From: Variovorax paradoxus_P
Lineage (GTDB): Bacteria; Pseudomonadota; Gammaproteobacteria; Burkholderiales; Burkholderiaceae_C
Assembly: GCF_050627025.1 (NCBI RefSeq)
Contig: NZ_CP192472.1
Direction: 5' to 3' (one strand)
DNA: 64,000 nt
Both the position numbers and the translations under genes were made by a program. The notes below the pieces were generated by a model that was given only the letters and a program-made list of their open reading frames with translations, searched no databases and had not been told where the DNA came from. This document shows positions 31,093 through 39,299 of this stretch, piece after piece; position 1 is the stretch's first letter; every line of letters begins with the position of its first letter.

Positions 31093-32610
31093 TTACTGAA
31101 AAGCGACCTCCGCGAAGCTGCGGAGCTTGCGGCTGTGCAGCCGTGTCGAACCCTGCTCGCGAAGGATGTCGATGGCCCGCATACCGATGCGAAGGTGCTG
31201 CTCCACCCGCTCGCGATAGAAGTGGTTGGCCATGCCCGGCAGCTTGATTTCGCCGTGCAGCGGTTTGTCGCTCACGCACAACAAAGTGCCGTACGGCACC
31301 CGGAACCGGAAGCCGTTGGCGGCAATGGTGGCGCTTTCCATGTCCAGCGCCACCGCGCGGCTCTGGCTGAAACGGCGCTGCGGCTGGTTGCCGGGCAGCA
31401 GCTCCCAGTTGCGGTTGTCGGTGCTCGCAACGGTGCCGGTGCGCATGATCTTCTTCAGGTCAGGGCCGGTGTAGCGCGTAACGTCGGCCACCGCTTTTTC
31501 CAGCGCGAGCTGGATTTCGGACAGCGCCGGAATCGGCACCCACAGCGGCAGTTCTTCGTCGAGCACGTGGTCCTCGCGCACGTAGGCGTGGGCAAGCACG
31601 TAGTCGCCAAGCTGCTGCGCGTTGCGCAGGCCCGCGCAGTGGCCCAGCATCATCCAGGCGTGGGGGCGCAGCACGGCAATGTGGTCGGTAATGGTCTTGG
31701 CGTTGGCGGGCCCCACGCCGATGTTCACCATGCTGATGCCGCTGCAGTCTTCGCGCACCAGGTGGTAGGCCGGCATCTGCGGCAGGCGCGGGGGCGCGGT
31801 GCCCTGGCTGCCGTCGAGCAAGGCGCCAAAGTTGGTGCTCGCGCCGGCGGGCAGGCCGCGGCGGCGCGTGATCACGTTGCCGGGCTCGATGAAGGCGATG
31901 TATTCGCTCTTCTCGTCGGCCATGGCCTCGTGGCCGAGACGCACGAACTCGTCGATGTAGAACTGGTAGTTGGTAAACAGCACGAAGTTCTGGAACCACT
32001 CGGGCGCAGTGCCGGTGTAGTGCCGCAGGCGGTGCAGCGAATAGTCGACCCGCGCCGCCGTAAAGAGCGACAGCGGCTGCGCCTCGCCGGCCTGCGCTTC
32101 GTAGGTGCCGTTGGCAATGCCGTCGTCCATCACGCCCAGGTCGGGCAGGTCGAACACGTCGCGCATCAGCGCGCGCCGCTCGTCGCTCATGGTGCCTTCG
32201 ATGTGGTCGTTTTCGGCGAACGAGAAATGGATCGGGATCGGCTGCGTGCTGGTGCCCACCTCGATCTCGACCTGGTGGTTTTCGAGCAGCAGCCGGAACT
32301 GGTCCAGGTAGTAGCGCGAAAAAAGATCGGGCCGCGTCAGCGTGGTCTCGTAGCGGCCCGGCCCTGCGACAAAGCCGTAGCTCAAGCCGGCGTTGGCTGG
32401 CGGCGTGTGGCGCGACACCGTGTGCGTGTGCACCCGCACAAAGGGGTAGCAGGCGCGCACCCGGCCGGGCAGCGCTTCGCCGGCGACAAAGCGCAGCATC
32501 GATTCCCTCAGGTGCGCGAGGCCGCCCTGGTAGATGGACTTGACCTGGTCCAGCGCCGCGTTGGCGTCGTTGAAGCGGGCGGGAGCAACGAAAGTGGGCA
32601 TGTGAGGCAT
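31093..32610 (-). CDS. amn: AMP nucleosidase
   Basis: Hydrolyses AMP to adenine and ribose 5-phosphate, balancing the adenylate pool; cytoplasmic hexamer. The 505-residue protein has the N-terminal domain with RYYLDQFRLLLENHQVEIEVG and the catalytic nucleoside-phosphorylase-fold domain with SGISMVNIGVGPANAKTITDHIAVLRPHAWMMLGHCAGLR, followed by VALDMESATIAANGFRFRVPYGTLLCVSDKPLHGE. E. coli Amn has 484 residues. The ATG at 32610 (MPHMPTF) is preferred to the in-frame upstream extension; 32601 is an alternative. It is divergent from the ketopantoate reductase-like gene. Confidence 0.95.
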   Translation of the reverse strand: MPHMPTFVAPARFNDANAALDQVKSIYQGGLAHLRESMLRFVAGEALPGRVRACYPFVRVHTHTVSRHTPPANAGLSYGFVAGPGRYETTLTRPDLFSRYYLDQFRLLLENHQVEIEVGTSTQPIPIHFSFAENDHIEGTMSDERRALMRDVFDLPDLGVMDDGIANGTYEAQAGEAQPLSLFTAARVDYSLHRLRHYTGTAPEWFQNFVLFTNYQFYIDEFVRLGHEAMADEKSEYIAFIEPGNVITRRRGLPAGASTNFGALLDGSQGTAPPRLPQMPAYHLVREDCSGISMVNIGVGPANAKTITDHIAVLRPHAWMMLGHCAGLRNAQQLGDYVLAHAYVREDHVLDEELPLWVPIPALSEIQLALEKAVADVTRYTGPDLKKIMRTGTVASTDNRNWELLPGNQPQRRFSQSRAVALDMESATIAANGFRFRVPYGTLLCVSDKPLHGEIKLPGMANHFYRERVEQHLRIGMRAIDILREQGSTRLHSRKLRSFAEVAFQ

Positions 32611-32714
32611 GACGGCATTGTGCAATGCCCGTGCCGGCAGAGCGCCGCCCAGAAAGGTGCGGGTGAAGCGATTAACCTCGGGCAATCTCCCCGAACATCC
32701 CGAAAGGTGAAGCA

Positions 32715-33626
32715 ATGAAGGTCGCAGTGATGGGCGCCGGTGCAGTCGGCTGCTACTACGGTGCCATGCTGGCGCGCGCAGGCCACGAGGTGGCGCTGAT
32801 CGGCCGGCCCGCGCACGTGCAAGCCGTTCGCGCAAAGGGGCTGCGGCTGGAGACCAAGGCGTTCGACGAACACGTGCGGCTCGATGCGAGCACCGAAGCC
32901 AGCGCAGTGCAGGGCGCCGGCCTCGTGCTGTTCTGCGTGAAGTCCACCGACACCGAGCTGGCCGCGGCGCAGATCGAACCGCACCTTTCGGCCGATGCGC
33001 TGGTGCTCACGCTCCAAAACGGCGTTGACAACGACGAGCGTGTGCGCGCGGTGCTGCCCCGCCACGAGGTGGCCGCAGCCGTGGTCTACGTGGCCACCGA
33101 GATGGCCGGGCCGGGCCACGTGAAGCACCATGGCCGGGGCGAACTGGTGATTGCACCTTCGCGCACCAGCGAGCAGGTGGCGCAGCACCTCGCAGCCGCG
33201 GGCGTGCCGACGCAAATTTCAGATAACGTGCGCGGCTCGCTCTGGGCCAAGCTGGTGCTGAACTGCGCCTACAACGCGCTGTCCGCCATTACCCAGCTGC
33301 CGTACGGCGAGCTGGCAAAAGGCCAGGGTGTGGACGACGTGATTCGTGACGTGGTCGACGAATGCCTTGCCGTTGCCAAGGCGGGGGGTATCGTCATTCC
33401 CGGAGACACCGGTGCGGCCGTGCGCGCCATCGTGCAGACGATGCCCTCGCAATACTCATCGACCGCCCAGGATCTTGCGCGCGGCAAGCCGAGCGAAATC
33501 GATCACCTCAACGGCTTTGTCGTGCGGCGCGGCGAAGCGCTCGGCGTGCCCACGCCGGCCAACCGCGTGCTGCTGGTGCTGGTGAAGCTGCTCGAAGGCA
33601 AGCAGCGGCTGAAGCCAGGGGTCTAG
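32715..33626 (+). CDS. 2-dehydropantoate 2-reductase (PanE/ApbA family)
   Basis: NADPH-dependent ketopantoate reductase family member, 303 residues. It begins with VAVMGAGAVGCYYGAMLARAGHEVALIGR, then VKSTDTELAAAQIEP and LTLQNGVDN. The C-terminal domain has SLWAKLVLNCAYNALSA with the catalytic lysine and GKPSEIDHLNGFVVRRG, both typical. Reaction: ketopantoate to pantoate in CoA biosynthesis, though many paralogues act on other 2-oxo acids, so the gene symbol is withheld. An AAAGGTG sequence precedes the ATG. Its stop overlaps the convergent glutathione reductase gene by four bases. Confidence 0.9.
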   Translation: MKVAVMGAGAVGCYYGAMLARAGHEVALIGRPAHVQAVRAKGLRLETKAFDEHVRLDASTEASAVQGAGLVLFCVKSTDTELAAAQIEPHLSADALVLTLQNGVDNDERVRAVLPRHEVAAAVVYVATEMAGPGHVKHHGRGELVIAPSRTSEQVAQHLAAAGVPTQISDNVRGSLWAKLVLNCAYNALSAITQLPYGELAKGQGVDDVIRDVVDECLAVAKAGGIVIPGDTGAAVRAIVQTMPSQYSSTAQDLARGKPSEIDHLNGFVVRRGEALGVPTPANRVLLVLVKLLEGKQRLKPGV

Positions 33627-34981
33627 CCGGGCATCGGTTCGCGCATGGTCACGAACTCTTCGGCCGCCGTGGGATGGATGCCGACGGTGCTGTCGAACAG
33701 CGCCTTGGTCGCGCCCGCGCGCATGGCCACCGCAAAGCCCTGAACGACCTCGCCCGCATCGGCACCCACCATGTGCAGGCCCACCACGCGGTCGGTCGAC
33801 TTTTGCACCACCAGCTTCATGAAGGTGCGCTCGCTGCGGCCGGAGAGCGTGTGGCGCAGCGACTTGAACTCGCTCGAGAACACCGTCACGTCTCCGAACC
33901 TGGCGCGCGCATCGATCTCGGTGTAGCCGCAGGTGCCGATGTTCGGGTGCGTGAACACCGCGGTGGGAATAAATTCGTAGTCGAGCTTGCGCTTGCCCTG
34001 GCCGAACAATGCATCGACCACGGCCATGGCCTCGGCAAGCGCCACCGGCGTGAGCTGCACGCGGGTGGAAACGTCGCCCACCGCGTAGATCGAGGGCACC
34101 GAACTGCGGTAGTGCGCATCGACCGCAATCGCGCCGCGATCGTCGAGCGCAACGCCTGCGGCCTCCAGGCCCAGCCCCTGCGTGTTGGGTACCCGGCCGG
34201 TGGCAAAGAGCACCGTGTCGGCCTCTATCTGCTGGCCGCGCGCAAGCGTTACCACGAGGCCGTGCGGACCACGCGCGACCGAGGCGGCCTCGACGTTGAG
34301 CCGCACTTCGACGCCTGCCTTGCCCATTTCGTTGGCGACAAACTGCCGCACGTCGTCGTCGAAACCGGTGAGCAGGTGCGCGCGGCGGTGCAGCTGCGTT
34401 ACCTTGGAGCCGAGGCCGTTGAAGATCGACGCGAATTCGCATGCAATGTAGCCGCCGCCCACCACCAGCAGGCGCTTGGGAAAGGGGTCCAGGTCGAACA
34501 TCGCATCCGAGGTGGCGATGTGCTCGCGACCCGGAATGTCGGGCACGAAGGGCGTGCCGCCGGTGGCAACGAGCAGGTGGCGCGCGGTGTGGCGCTTGCC
34601 GTCGACCTGCACCGTGTGAGCGTCGACCAGCTGCGCCCAACCCGTGACCAGCTTGACGCCCGAATTTTTAAGCAGCGAGGCGTACACGCCGTTGAGCCGC
34701 GCAATTTCTTTTGCGCGCTGGGCCTTGAGGTGGGCCCAGTCGAACTTCGGCGCCTTCGGCAGGTTCCAGCCGTAGCCCTCCGCCTCCTCGAAGGATTCGG
34801 CATAGCCGGCTGCGTAGCTGTAGAGCTTTTTTGGAATGCAGCCCACATTGACGCAGGTGCCGCCAAGGTCCGCCGCTTCGGCAAGGCCCACGCGCGCGCC
34901 GTGCTGCGCCGCCATGCGTGCCGCCCGCACCCCGCCGCTGCCGCCGCCGATGACGAAAAGGTCGAAGTCGAATGTGCGCAT
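33623..34981 (-). CDS. gor: Glutathione-disulfide reductase
   Basis: FAD-dependent reductase regenerating glutathione with NADPH, 452 residues, cytoplasmic homodimer. The FAD motif is FVIGGGSGGVRAARMAA, the redox disulfide is C43/C48 in GGTCVNVGCIPKK, the NAD(P) fold has VVGGGYIACEFASIF, and the FAD-end motif is IYAVGDVS. The C-terminal HPTAAEEFVTMREP supplies the catalytic His-Glu pair. Trypanothione reductases and mycothione reductases share this plan, but the sequence matches proteobacterial Gor. It lies downstream of the FecR/DUF6600 gene (89-base gap) with its own start. Confidence 0.95.
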   Translation of the reverse strand: MRTFDFDLFVIGGGSGGVRAARMAAQHGARVGLAEAADLGGTCVNVGCIPKKLYSYAAGYAESFEEAEGYGWNLPKAPKFDWAHLKAQRAKEIARLNGVYASLLKNSGVKLVTGWAQLVDAHTVQVDGKRHTARHLLVATGGTPFVPDIPGREHIATSDAMFDLDPFPKRLLVVGGGYIACEFASIFNGLGSKVTQLHRRAHLLTGFDDDVRQFVANEMGKAGVEVRLNVEAASVARGPHGLVVTLARGQQIEADTVLFATGRVPNTQGLGLEAAGVALDDRGAIAVDAHYRSSVPSIYAVGDVSTRVQLTPVALAEAMAVVDALFGQGKRKLDYEFIPTAVFTHPNIGTCGYTEIDARARFGDVTVFSSEFKSLRHTLSGRSERTFMKLVVQKSTDRVVGLHMVGADAGEVVQGFAVAMRAGATKALFDSTVGIHPTAAEEFVTMREPMPG

Positions 34982-35070
34982 GTGAACGGTGCTCCTTGCC
35001 GGCGACTTTAGCTGCCAGCGGGGAGCACCGGGTTCTGCGGGTCTTGCGCGGGGCTATGCGCCCCGTACGT

Positions 35071-37050
35071 TCAGCGTTGCGAATCAGGTGACGTCATCAT
35101 CCGGCGCCGTTCGTCGCCGCCGCGCTGGCCAGGTGCCGGTTGGGGCTGGGCCTGCTGAGGCTGGGGCGGCGGAGCAATGCCGCGTTGCTGCTGCATCGCG
35201 CGCACCTGCGCTTCCTGGGCCTGGCGCATGGCGTTCTGCTGGGCCTGTTGCTGGGCCAGGGCCTGCTGCTGCATTTGCGCAGCGCGCTGTTGCATCTCTT
35301 GCTGCTGGCGAATCATCTGCTGCTGGGCGAGCGCCTGCTGCGCAGCGCGTTGCTGCTGCTGCACCTGTTGCTGCTGCGCCTGCGCCTGGGCGGCACGCTG
35401 CTGCAGCTCCTGCTGCTGCCGGACCGCCTGCTGTTGCTGTTGCTGCTGGAGTTGCACCTGCTGCTGTTGCTGTTGCCACTGGGTCTGGTTCTGGTGGCCG
35501 CGCTGCTGCTGCCAGTCCTGCTGCTGGCGCTGGCCTTGCTGTCGCTGCCATTCCATTTGCTGCTGCTGTTGTTGCTGTGCGGCCTGCTGCTGCGCTGCGC
35601 GTTGCTGCATGGCCTGGATGTTCTGGGCCTGCTGCATCTGCTGCACCTGCCGCGCCTGCTCGTATTGAAACTCCTGCTGCTGGCGCGCCCGCAGCTGCGG
35701 CGGCGGCTGCATGGCGGCAGGCCGGCCGAAGCCGCCGCCAAAGCCATGCATCGGAATGCCCGGTGCCGGCGCCACCGGCACGCGCGCAAAGCGGTCGTCG
35801 GGCAAACGCACCAGGTCGCGCCGGCCGAAGGGGCCGCGGCCGAAACGGTCGGCCGGCACCACGGTCACCGCGCCCGGCATCCGCTGGTTGGCATAGAAGT
35901 CGTTTCGCATCTCGGCCTGGCGGTTCCGGTAGATGGCCATGCGATTCACCCGATCGATATAGCGAGGGCTCGCGCTGTAGGCGGGGCGCCATTGCTCGCC
36001 GGGCGCGAGCGGAAACCAGCCTACGCCGCTGCGGCCGTCGCCGATCTGCAAGGTGGCGTTCGCGCCGCCACCGCCGCCGCCCACAAAGCCGACCAACGCG
36101 GGCGAATAGACGGGCCGCGCGGTAGCCTGCCCCGGCACCCAGGCCCAGCGCGGGCCCACGCGGGCCCAGCGGCCGTAGTGGAAGGGCGCAAAGCCCCACG
36201 GTGCGGCGTCGACCCAGGTCAGGCCCCAGGGGGCGACGTTGACCCACTGGCCGTCGCGGTAGGGCGCCCAGTCGGCGTCCACGTTGCGCGGGAACCAGAC
36301 GGCGCCGTAGGAGGGGTCGTTCTGCCAGTCACCGTAGTTGTCGAGCTGCTGGTAGCCGACCACCTCGCGCGACACGTAGCGCGCCGAAACCGACTGGTCT
36401 TCGATGCGGTTGCGCTCGGCCACCCAGGCGTCGAAGCCGCCGTTCTGCGGCGGGAAGCTGTTCACCGCGGCAAGGTCGCGGCCGGACACAGTGAGTTGCT
36501 GCCGCGCGCCCAGTGTTTGCGACTGGCCGTTTTCGCCATGGAGCGTGACGCGGCCCGAGGCCACCGCAACCCACGTGGTGCCGGCGGACGGATCGGCCGC
36601 AATGCGGTATTCGCCGGGGGCGTCGATCACCACGGCGAGGTTGCCGGTATCGACCTCGACGCGCTGGCCCGAAAGATCGTCGCGCACGCGCAATTGCAAG
36701 TTGCCCTGGTTCGCAGTGATGCGCACGGTGTCGTCGTCGAGTTCAGAGAATTCGACGTGCGTTTGCCCGTCCATCCGCAACGCCGCTGAACCAACGTGGA
36801 TTTCGGCGCGTGCGTTGCGGTCGGTCCAGAGGCGGTCTCCGGTGGTGAGGGGGCGGTTGGGCTGCGCGTCGTACCAGCTGTCTTCGCCGGCCGGCGCAAA
36901 ACTCACCGTGCCTTGCTGCAGATTCAGGCGCGCCACACGGCCAGGCGGGTCTTGCTGTGCGCTGGCGGCGGCGCCAAGGCAAAGCAGTGCAAGGCCGAGA
37001 AGCCACCGGTGCAGCGGCCGGTTGAGAAGGGAAAAGGCGGGGCGGGTCAT
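35071..37050 (-). CDS. Exported FecR/DUF6600 protein with long glutamine-rich tail
   Basis: A 659-residue protein with a Sec signal peptide (about 1-32, ending ASAQQ). Next is a FecR-like domain (about 38-165: LQQGTVSFAPAGE, NRPLTTGDRLWTD, GNLQLRVRDD), then aromatic WxP-rich units (NDPSYGAVWFPRNV, WAPYRDGQWVNVAPWG, YGRWARVGPRWAWVPG) typical of DUF6600. From about residue 440 to 640 the chain is dominated by Gln, with Ala, Arg and Met, and probably forms a long coiled coil or disordered arm. It is divergent from the dikinase-like gene. The ATG at 37050 opens the signal peptide. Function is unknown; envelope location is likely. Confidence 0.85.
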   Translation of the reverse strand: MTRPAFSLLNRPLHRWLLGLALLCLGAAASAQQDPPGRVARLNLQQGTVSFAPAGEDSWYDAQPNRPLTTGDRLWTDRNARAEIHVGSAALRMDGQTHVEFSELDDDTVRITANQGNLQLRVRDDLSGQRVEVDTGNLAVVIDAPGEYRIAADPSAGTTWVAVASGRVTLHGENGQSQTLGARQQLTVSGRDLAAVNSFPPQNGGFDAWVAERNRIEDQSVSARYVSREVVGYQQLDNYGDWQNDPSYGAVWFPRNVDADWAPYRDGQWVNVAPWGLTWVDAAPWGFAPFHYGRWARVGPRWAWVPGQATARPVYSPALVGFVGGGGGGANATLQIGDGRSGVGWFPLAPGEQWRPAYSASPRYIDRVNRMAIYRNRQAEMRNDFYANQRMPGAVTVVPADRFGRGPFGRRDLVRLPDDRFARVPVAPAPGIPMHGFGGGFGRPAAMQPPPQLRARQQQEFQYEQARQVQQMQQAQNIQAMQQRAAQQQAAQQQQQQQMEWQRQQGQRQQQDWQQQRGHQNQTQWQQQQQQVQLQQQQQQQAVRQQQELQQRAAQAQAQQQQVQQQQRAAQQALAQQQMIRQQQEMQQRAAQMQQQALAQQQAQQNAMRQAQEAQVRAMQQQRGIAPPPQPQQAQPQPAPGQRGGDERRRMMTSPDSQR

Positions 37051-37189
37051 GGGTTTGTCTCTGGTTCGCGGGACCGGGTTGAAGCGATGCACATGTAACG
37101 CGCGAGAATCCGCTGCCGCTGTCAGCGCATGCCCACTGCTTGGTGAAGCGCACGCACATTCGGCAACCGCTTGTAATGAGGGACTCTGC

Positions 37190-39277
37190 ATGAAAAACCA
37201 TAACAACCCAGGTGCATCGGGCAAAGTGCGCTACCGGAACCATAGCAAATCATGGAGGGCGGCAACGCTCGCAACCGCACTCGAACTCGCGCTCCCGTTC
37301 GCTTTCGGCGCGATGGCCTGGGCTGCGGCGCCGACTGCCGAGGCCCAGCTGGCGCGCAAGCCCTCTTACTACCAGCAGCAGAACAACACCAATGCCGCGC
37401 CCGAAGCCACCCCCGCGCGACCGGCGGCGCCCGCATCACTGGCCGCGCTTCGCAGCCGGGGCGACTTCGACGCCCTTGCGCGTGTCTACGACGCCGGCAC
37501 GCCGATGCAGCTGGCGCACGTGCTCTTCGCCGTCGACCGCCGCGCCAAGCCCGTGCGCACCTACTACATCGACACCCCGCGCTTCCAGCTCCACGTGCGC
37601 TTCGTGCGCGACACCGGCCTTGCACCAGGCGCGGGCAAGCGCGAGATCGACCGCAACTATCTGGTGCCGGACCGCCGCTTCCTGTTCGGCACGCTCAGCT
37701 GGCAACAAAACATCGGCGCCTTCACCTACGAGTTCTGGGAGGGCGACCAGCTCACCCCCGCGCTGCTGCGGCAGGCTGATGCGCAGGTGAAGGCCAGCTT
37801 CTTTGCACCGGTCAAGTTCAAGACCAATTCGACGCTGCACGAGCGTGTTGCAAAAGAAACCGGCATCGACTTTGTCAGCCAGGAAGCGCTGATCCGCGAA
37901 CAGCCCTACATGCCCATGAACCTCGGCACGGCCACGGGCCGGGTGCGCATCGTCGACGAGGCCTCGGGTGCGAACGTGTTGAACGCGCTGCTGCCCGACG
38001 ACATTGCGGTTCTGCGCCAGGTGCCGATCAATCTGCCGCCCGTGGCCGGCGTGCTGACCGAGCGCCCTTCGACGGCGCTTTCGCACGTCAACCTGCTGGC
38101 CAAGGGTTGGGGCATTCCCAACGCCTATGTGCGCGATGCCGCGGCCGTGCTGCGCGAGCATGAAGGCCAGTGGGTGGCGCTGAAGGTCGCGGCTTCTGGC
38201 TACCAGTTGCGCCGCCTTGCGCCCGACGAGATCGCGGCGCTGCCGCCGCGCAATGTGCGCGCCGCCGCCATCGGTGCCGTGCCCGGCGGCGCGAAAGCCG
38301 CGAAGCCCGATCTGCGGGAAACCCGCCTGCTGCCGCTCGCATCACTGCGCGCACGCAACAGCATGCAGTGCGGCTCCAAGGCCGCCAACCTCGGCGCCGT
38401 GCTGGCCGCGCGCATCCCGCAGACCACGGTGCCGGACGGCTTCTGCATTCCGTTTGCTCACTACGACCGCTTCATGCGCACGAACGGTCTTGCCGACCGT
38501 ATCGCTCGCATCCAGCAGCAGCCTGGTTTTGCAAGCGATCCGCAAGTCAGGCAGAAGGCGCTCGCGCAATTGCGCGAAGAAATCGTGCAGTGGCCGGTCG
38601 ATGCGGCCACTGCTGCGGCGTGGCGCGCCGCATGGCAATCGCAGCTGGGCGGCGGCGTGTTCGTGCGCAGCTCGTCCAACTCGGAAGACCTGCCCGGCTT
38701 CAGCGGCGCGGGGCTCTACACCACGGTGCCCAACGTCAAGACCGGCGATGCACTCGAACTGGCGGTAAAGAAGGTGTGGGCATCGGTCTTCAACCCCGAA
38801 GCATGGGAGGCGCGCAGCGCCGCGGGCTTCGGCGCGGAGTCGGTGCTGATGGGCGTGTTCGTGCAGACCGCCATCGATTCGGCCAATGCCGGCGTGATGA
38901 TCACGCGCGACCCGTTCGACGCCGGGCATCCGCATGTCACCTACATCTCGGCCAAGCGTGGCATCGGCATTCGCGTGGTCGAAGGCAAGCGCGTGGCGGA
39001 GCAGGTCATGTATTCGAGCTGGTCCAAGGCCATCCAGGTGCTGAGCCGCTCGGCCGAAGAAACAGCCTTGCAGCTGGACAAGGAGGGTGGCGTGAAGGAA
39101 GTGCCCGTGGAGTCCGGCCGCAACGTGCTCACCGATGAACTGGTGGTGCGGCTGGCCAACGTGGGCGCGGCCGTGAAGCGGTCATTCGGCGGCGTCGACC
39201 AGGACATCGAATGGGCCACCGTGGGCGACCGCGTCGTGCTGCTGCAGGCGCGGCCCTACGTGGAGCGGCGGCGCTGA
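37190..39277 (+). CDS. Predicted exported PEP-synthase/glucan-dikinase-like protein
   Basis: A 695-residue protein with an N-terminal hydrophobic leader (about 25-53) typical of a Sec signal or anchor. Residues 90-240 match nothing I recognise. A swivelling His domain follows (VLTERPSTALSHVNLLAKG, candidate phospho-acceptor H299), and then a PEP synthase/PPDK-type ATP-grasp domain (GSKAANLGAVLAARIP, FVRSSSNSEDLPGFSGAGLY, with R493). The His-domain-before-ATP-grasp order is that of plant glucan water dikinases, not of PEP synthase, and no PEP-binding C-terminal barrel is present. An exported ATP-user is odd, so either the leader is a cytoplasm-facing anchor or the activity is lost. A gene 140 bases away on the other strand encodes a FecR/DUF6600 protein. 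Confidence 0.75.
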   Translation: MKNHNNPGASGKVRYRNHSKSWRAATLATALELALPFAFGAMAWAAAPTAEAQLARKPSYYQQQNNTNAAPEATPARPAAPASLAALRSRGDFDALARVYDAGTPMQLAHVLFAVDRRAKPVRTYYIDTPRFQLHVRFVRDTGLAPGAGKREIDRNYLVPDRRFLFGTLSWQQNIGAFTYEFWEGDQLTPALLRQADAQVKASFFAPVKFKTNSTLHERVAKETGIDFVSQEALIREQPYMPMNLGTATGRVRIVDEASGANVLNALLPDDIAVLRQVPINLPPVAGVLTERPSTALSHVNLLAKGWGIPNAYVRDAAAVLREHEGQWVALKVAASGYQLRRLAPDEIAALPPRNVRAAAIGAVPGGAKAAKPDLRETRLLPLASLRARNSMQCGSKAANLGAVLAARIPQTTVPDGFCIPFAHYDRFMRTNGLADRIARIQQQPGFASDPQVRQKALAQLREEIVQWPVDAATAAAWRAAWQSQLGGGVFVRSSSNSEDLPGFSGAGLYTTVPNVKTGDALELAVKKVWASVFNPEAWEARSAAGFGAESVLMGVFVQTAIDSANAGVMITRDPFDAGHPHVTYISAKRGIGIRVVEGKRVAEQVMYSSWSKAIQVLSRSAEETALQLDKEGGVKEVPVESGRNVLTDELVVRLANVGAAVKRSFGGVDQDIEWATVGDRVVLLQARPYVERRR

Positions 39278-39299
39278 AGTTTGCGCGCCGCCCTGCCGC

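Noticed and set aside
35140..36789. Leucine-rich 549-residue plus-strand frame opposite the Gln-rich protein gene
   Set aside because: It is the antisense of CAG/CAA-rich coding sequence, which reads as CTG and hence Leu. The minus-strand protein has a signal peptide and known domains.
36404..37189. N-terminal extension of about 260 residues on the dikinase-like gene
   Set aside because: It would overlap the divergent FecR/DUF6600 gene and has no recognisable sequence; the ATG at 37190 opens directly with a signal-like leader.
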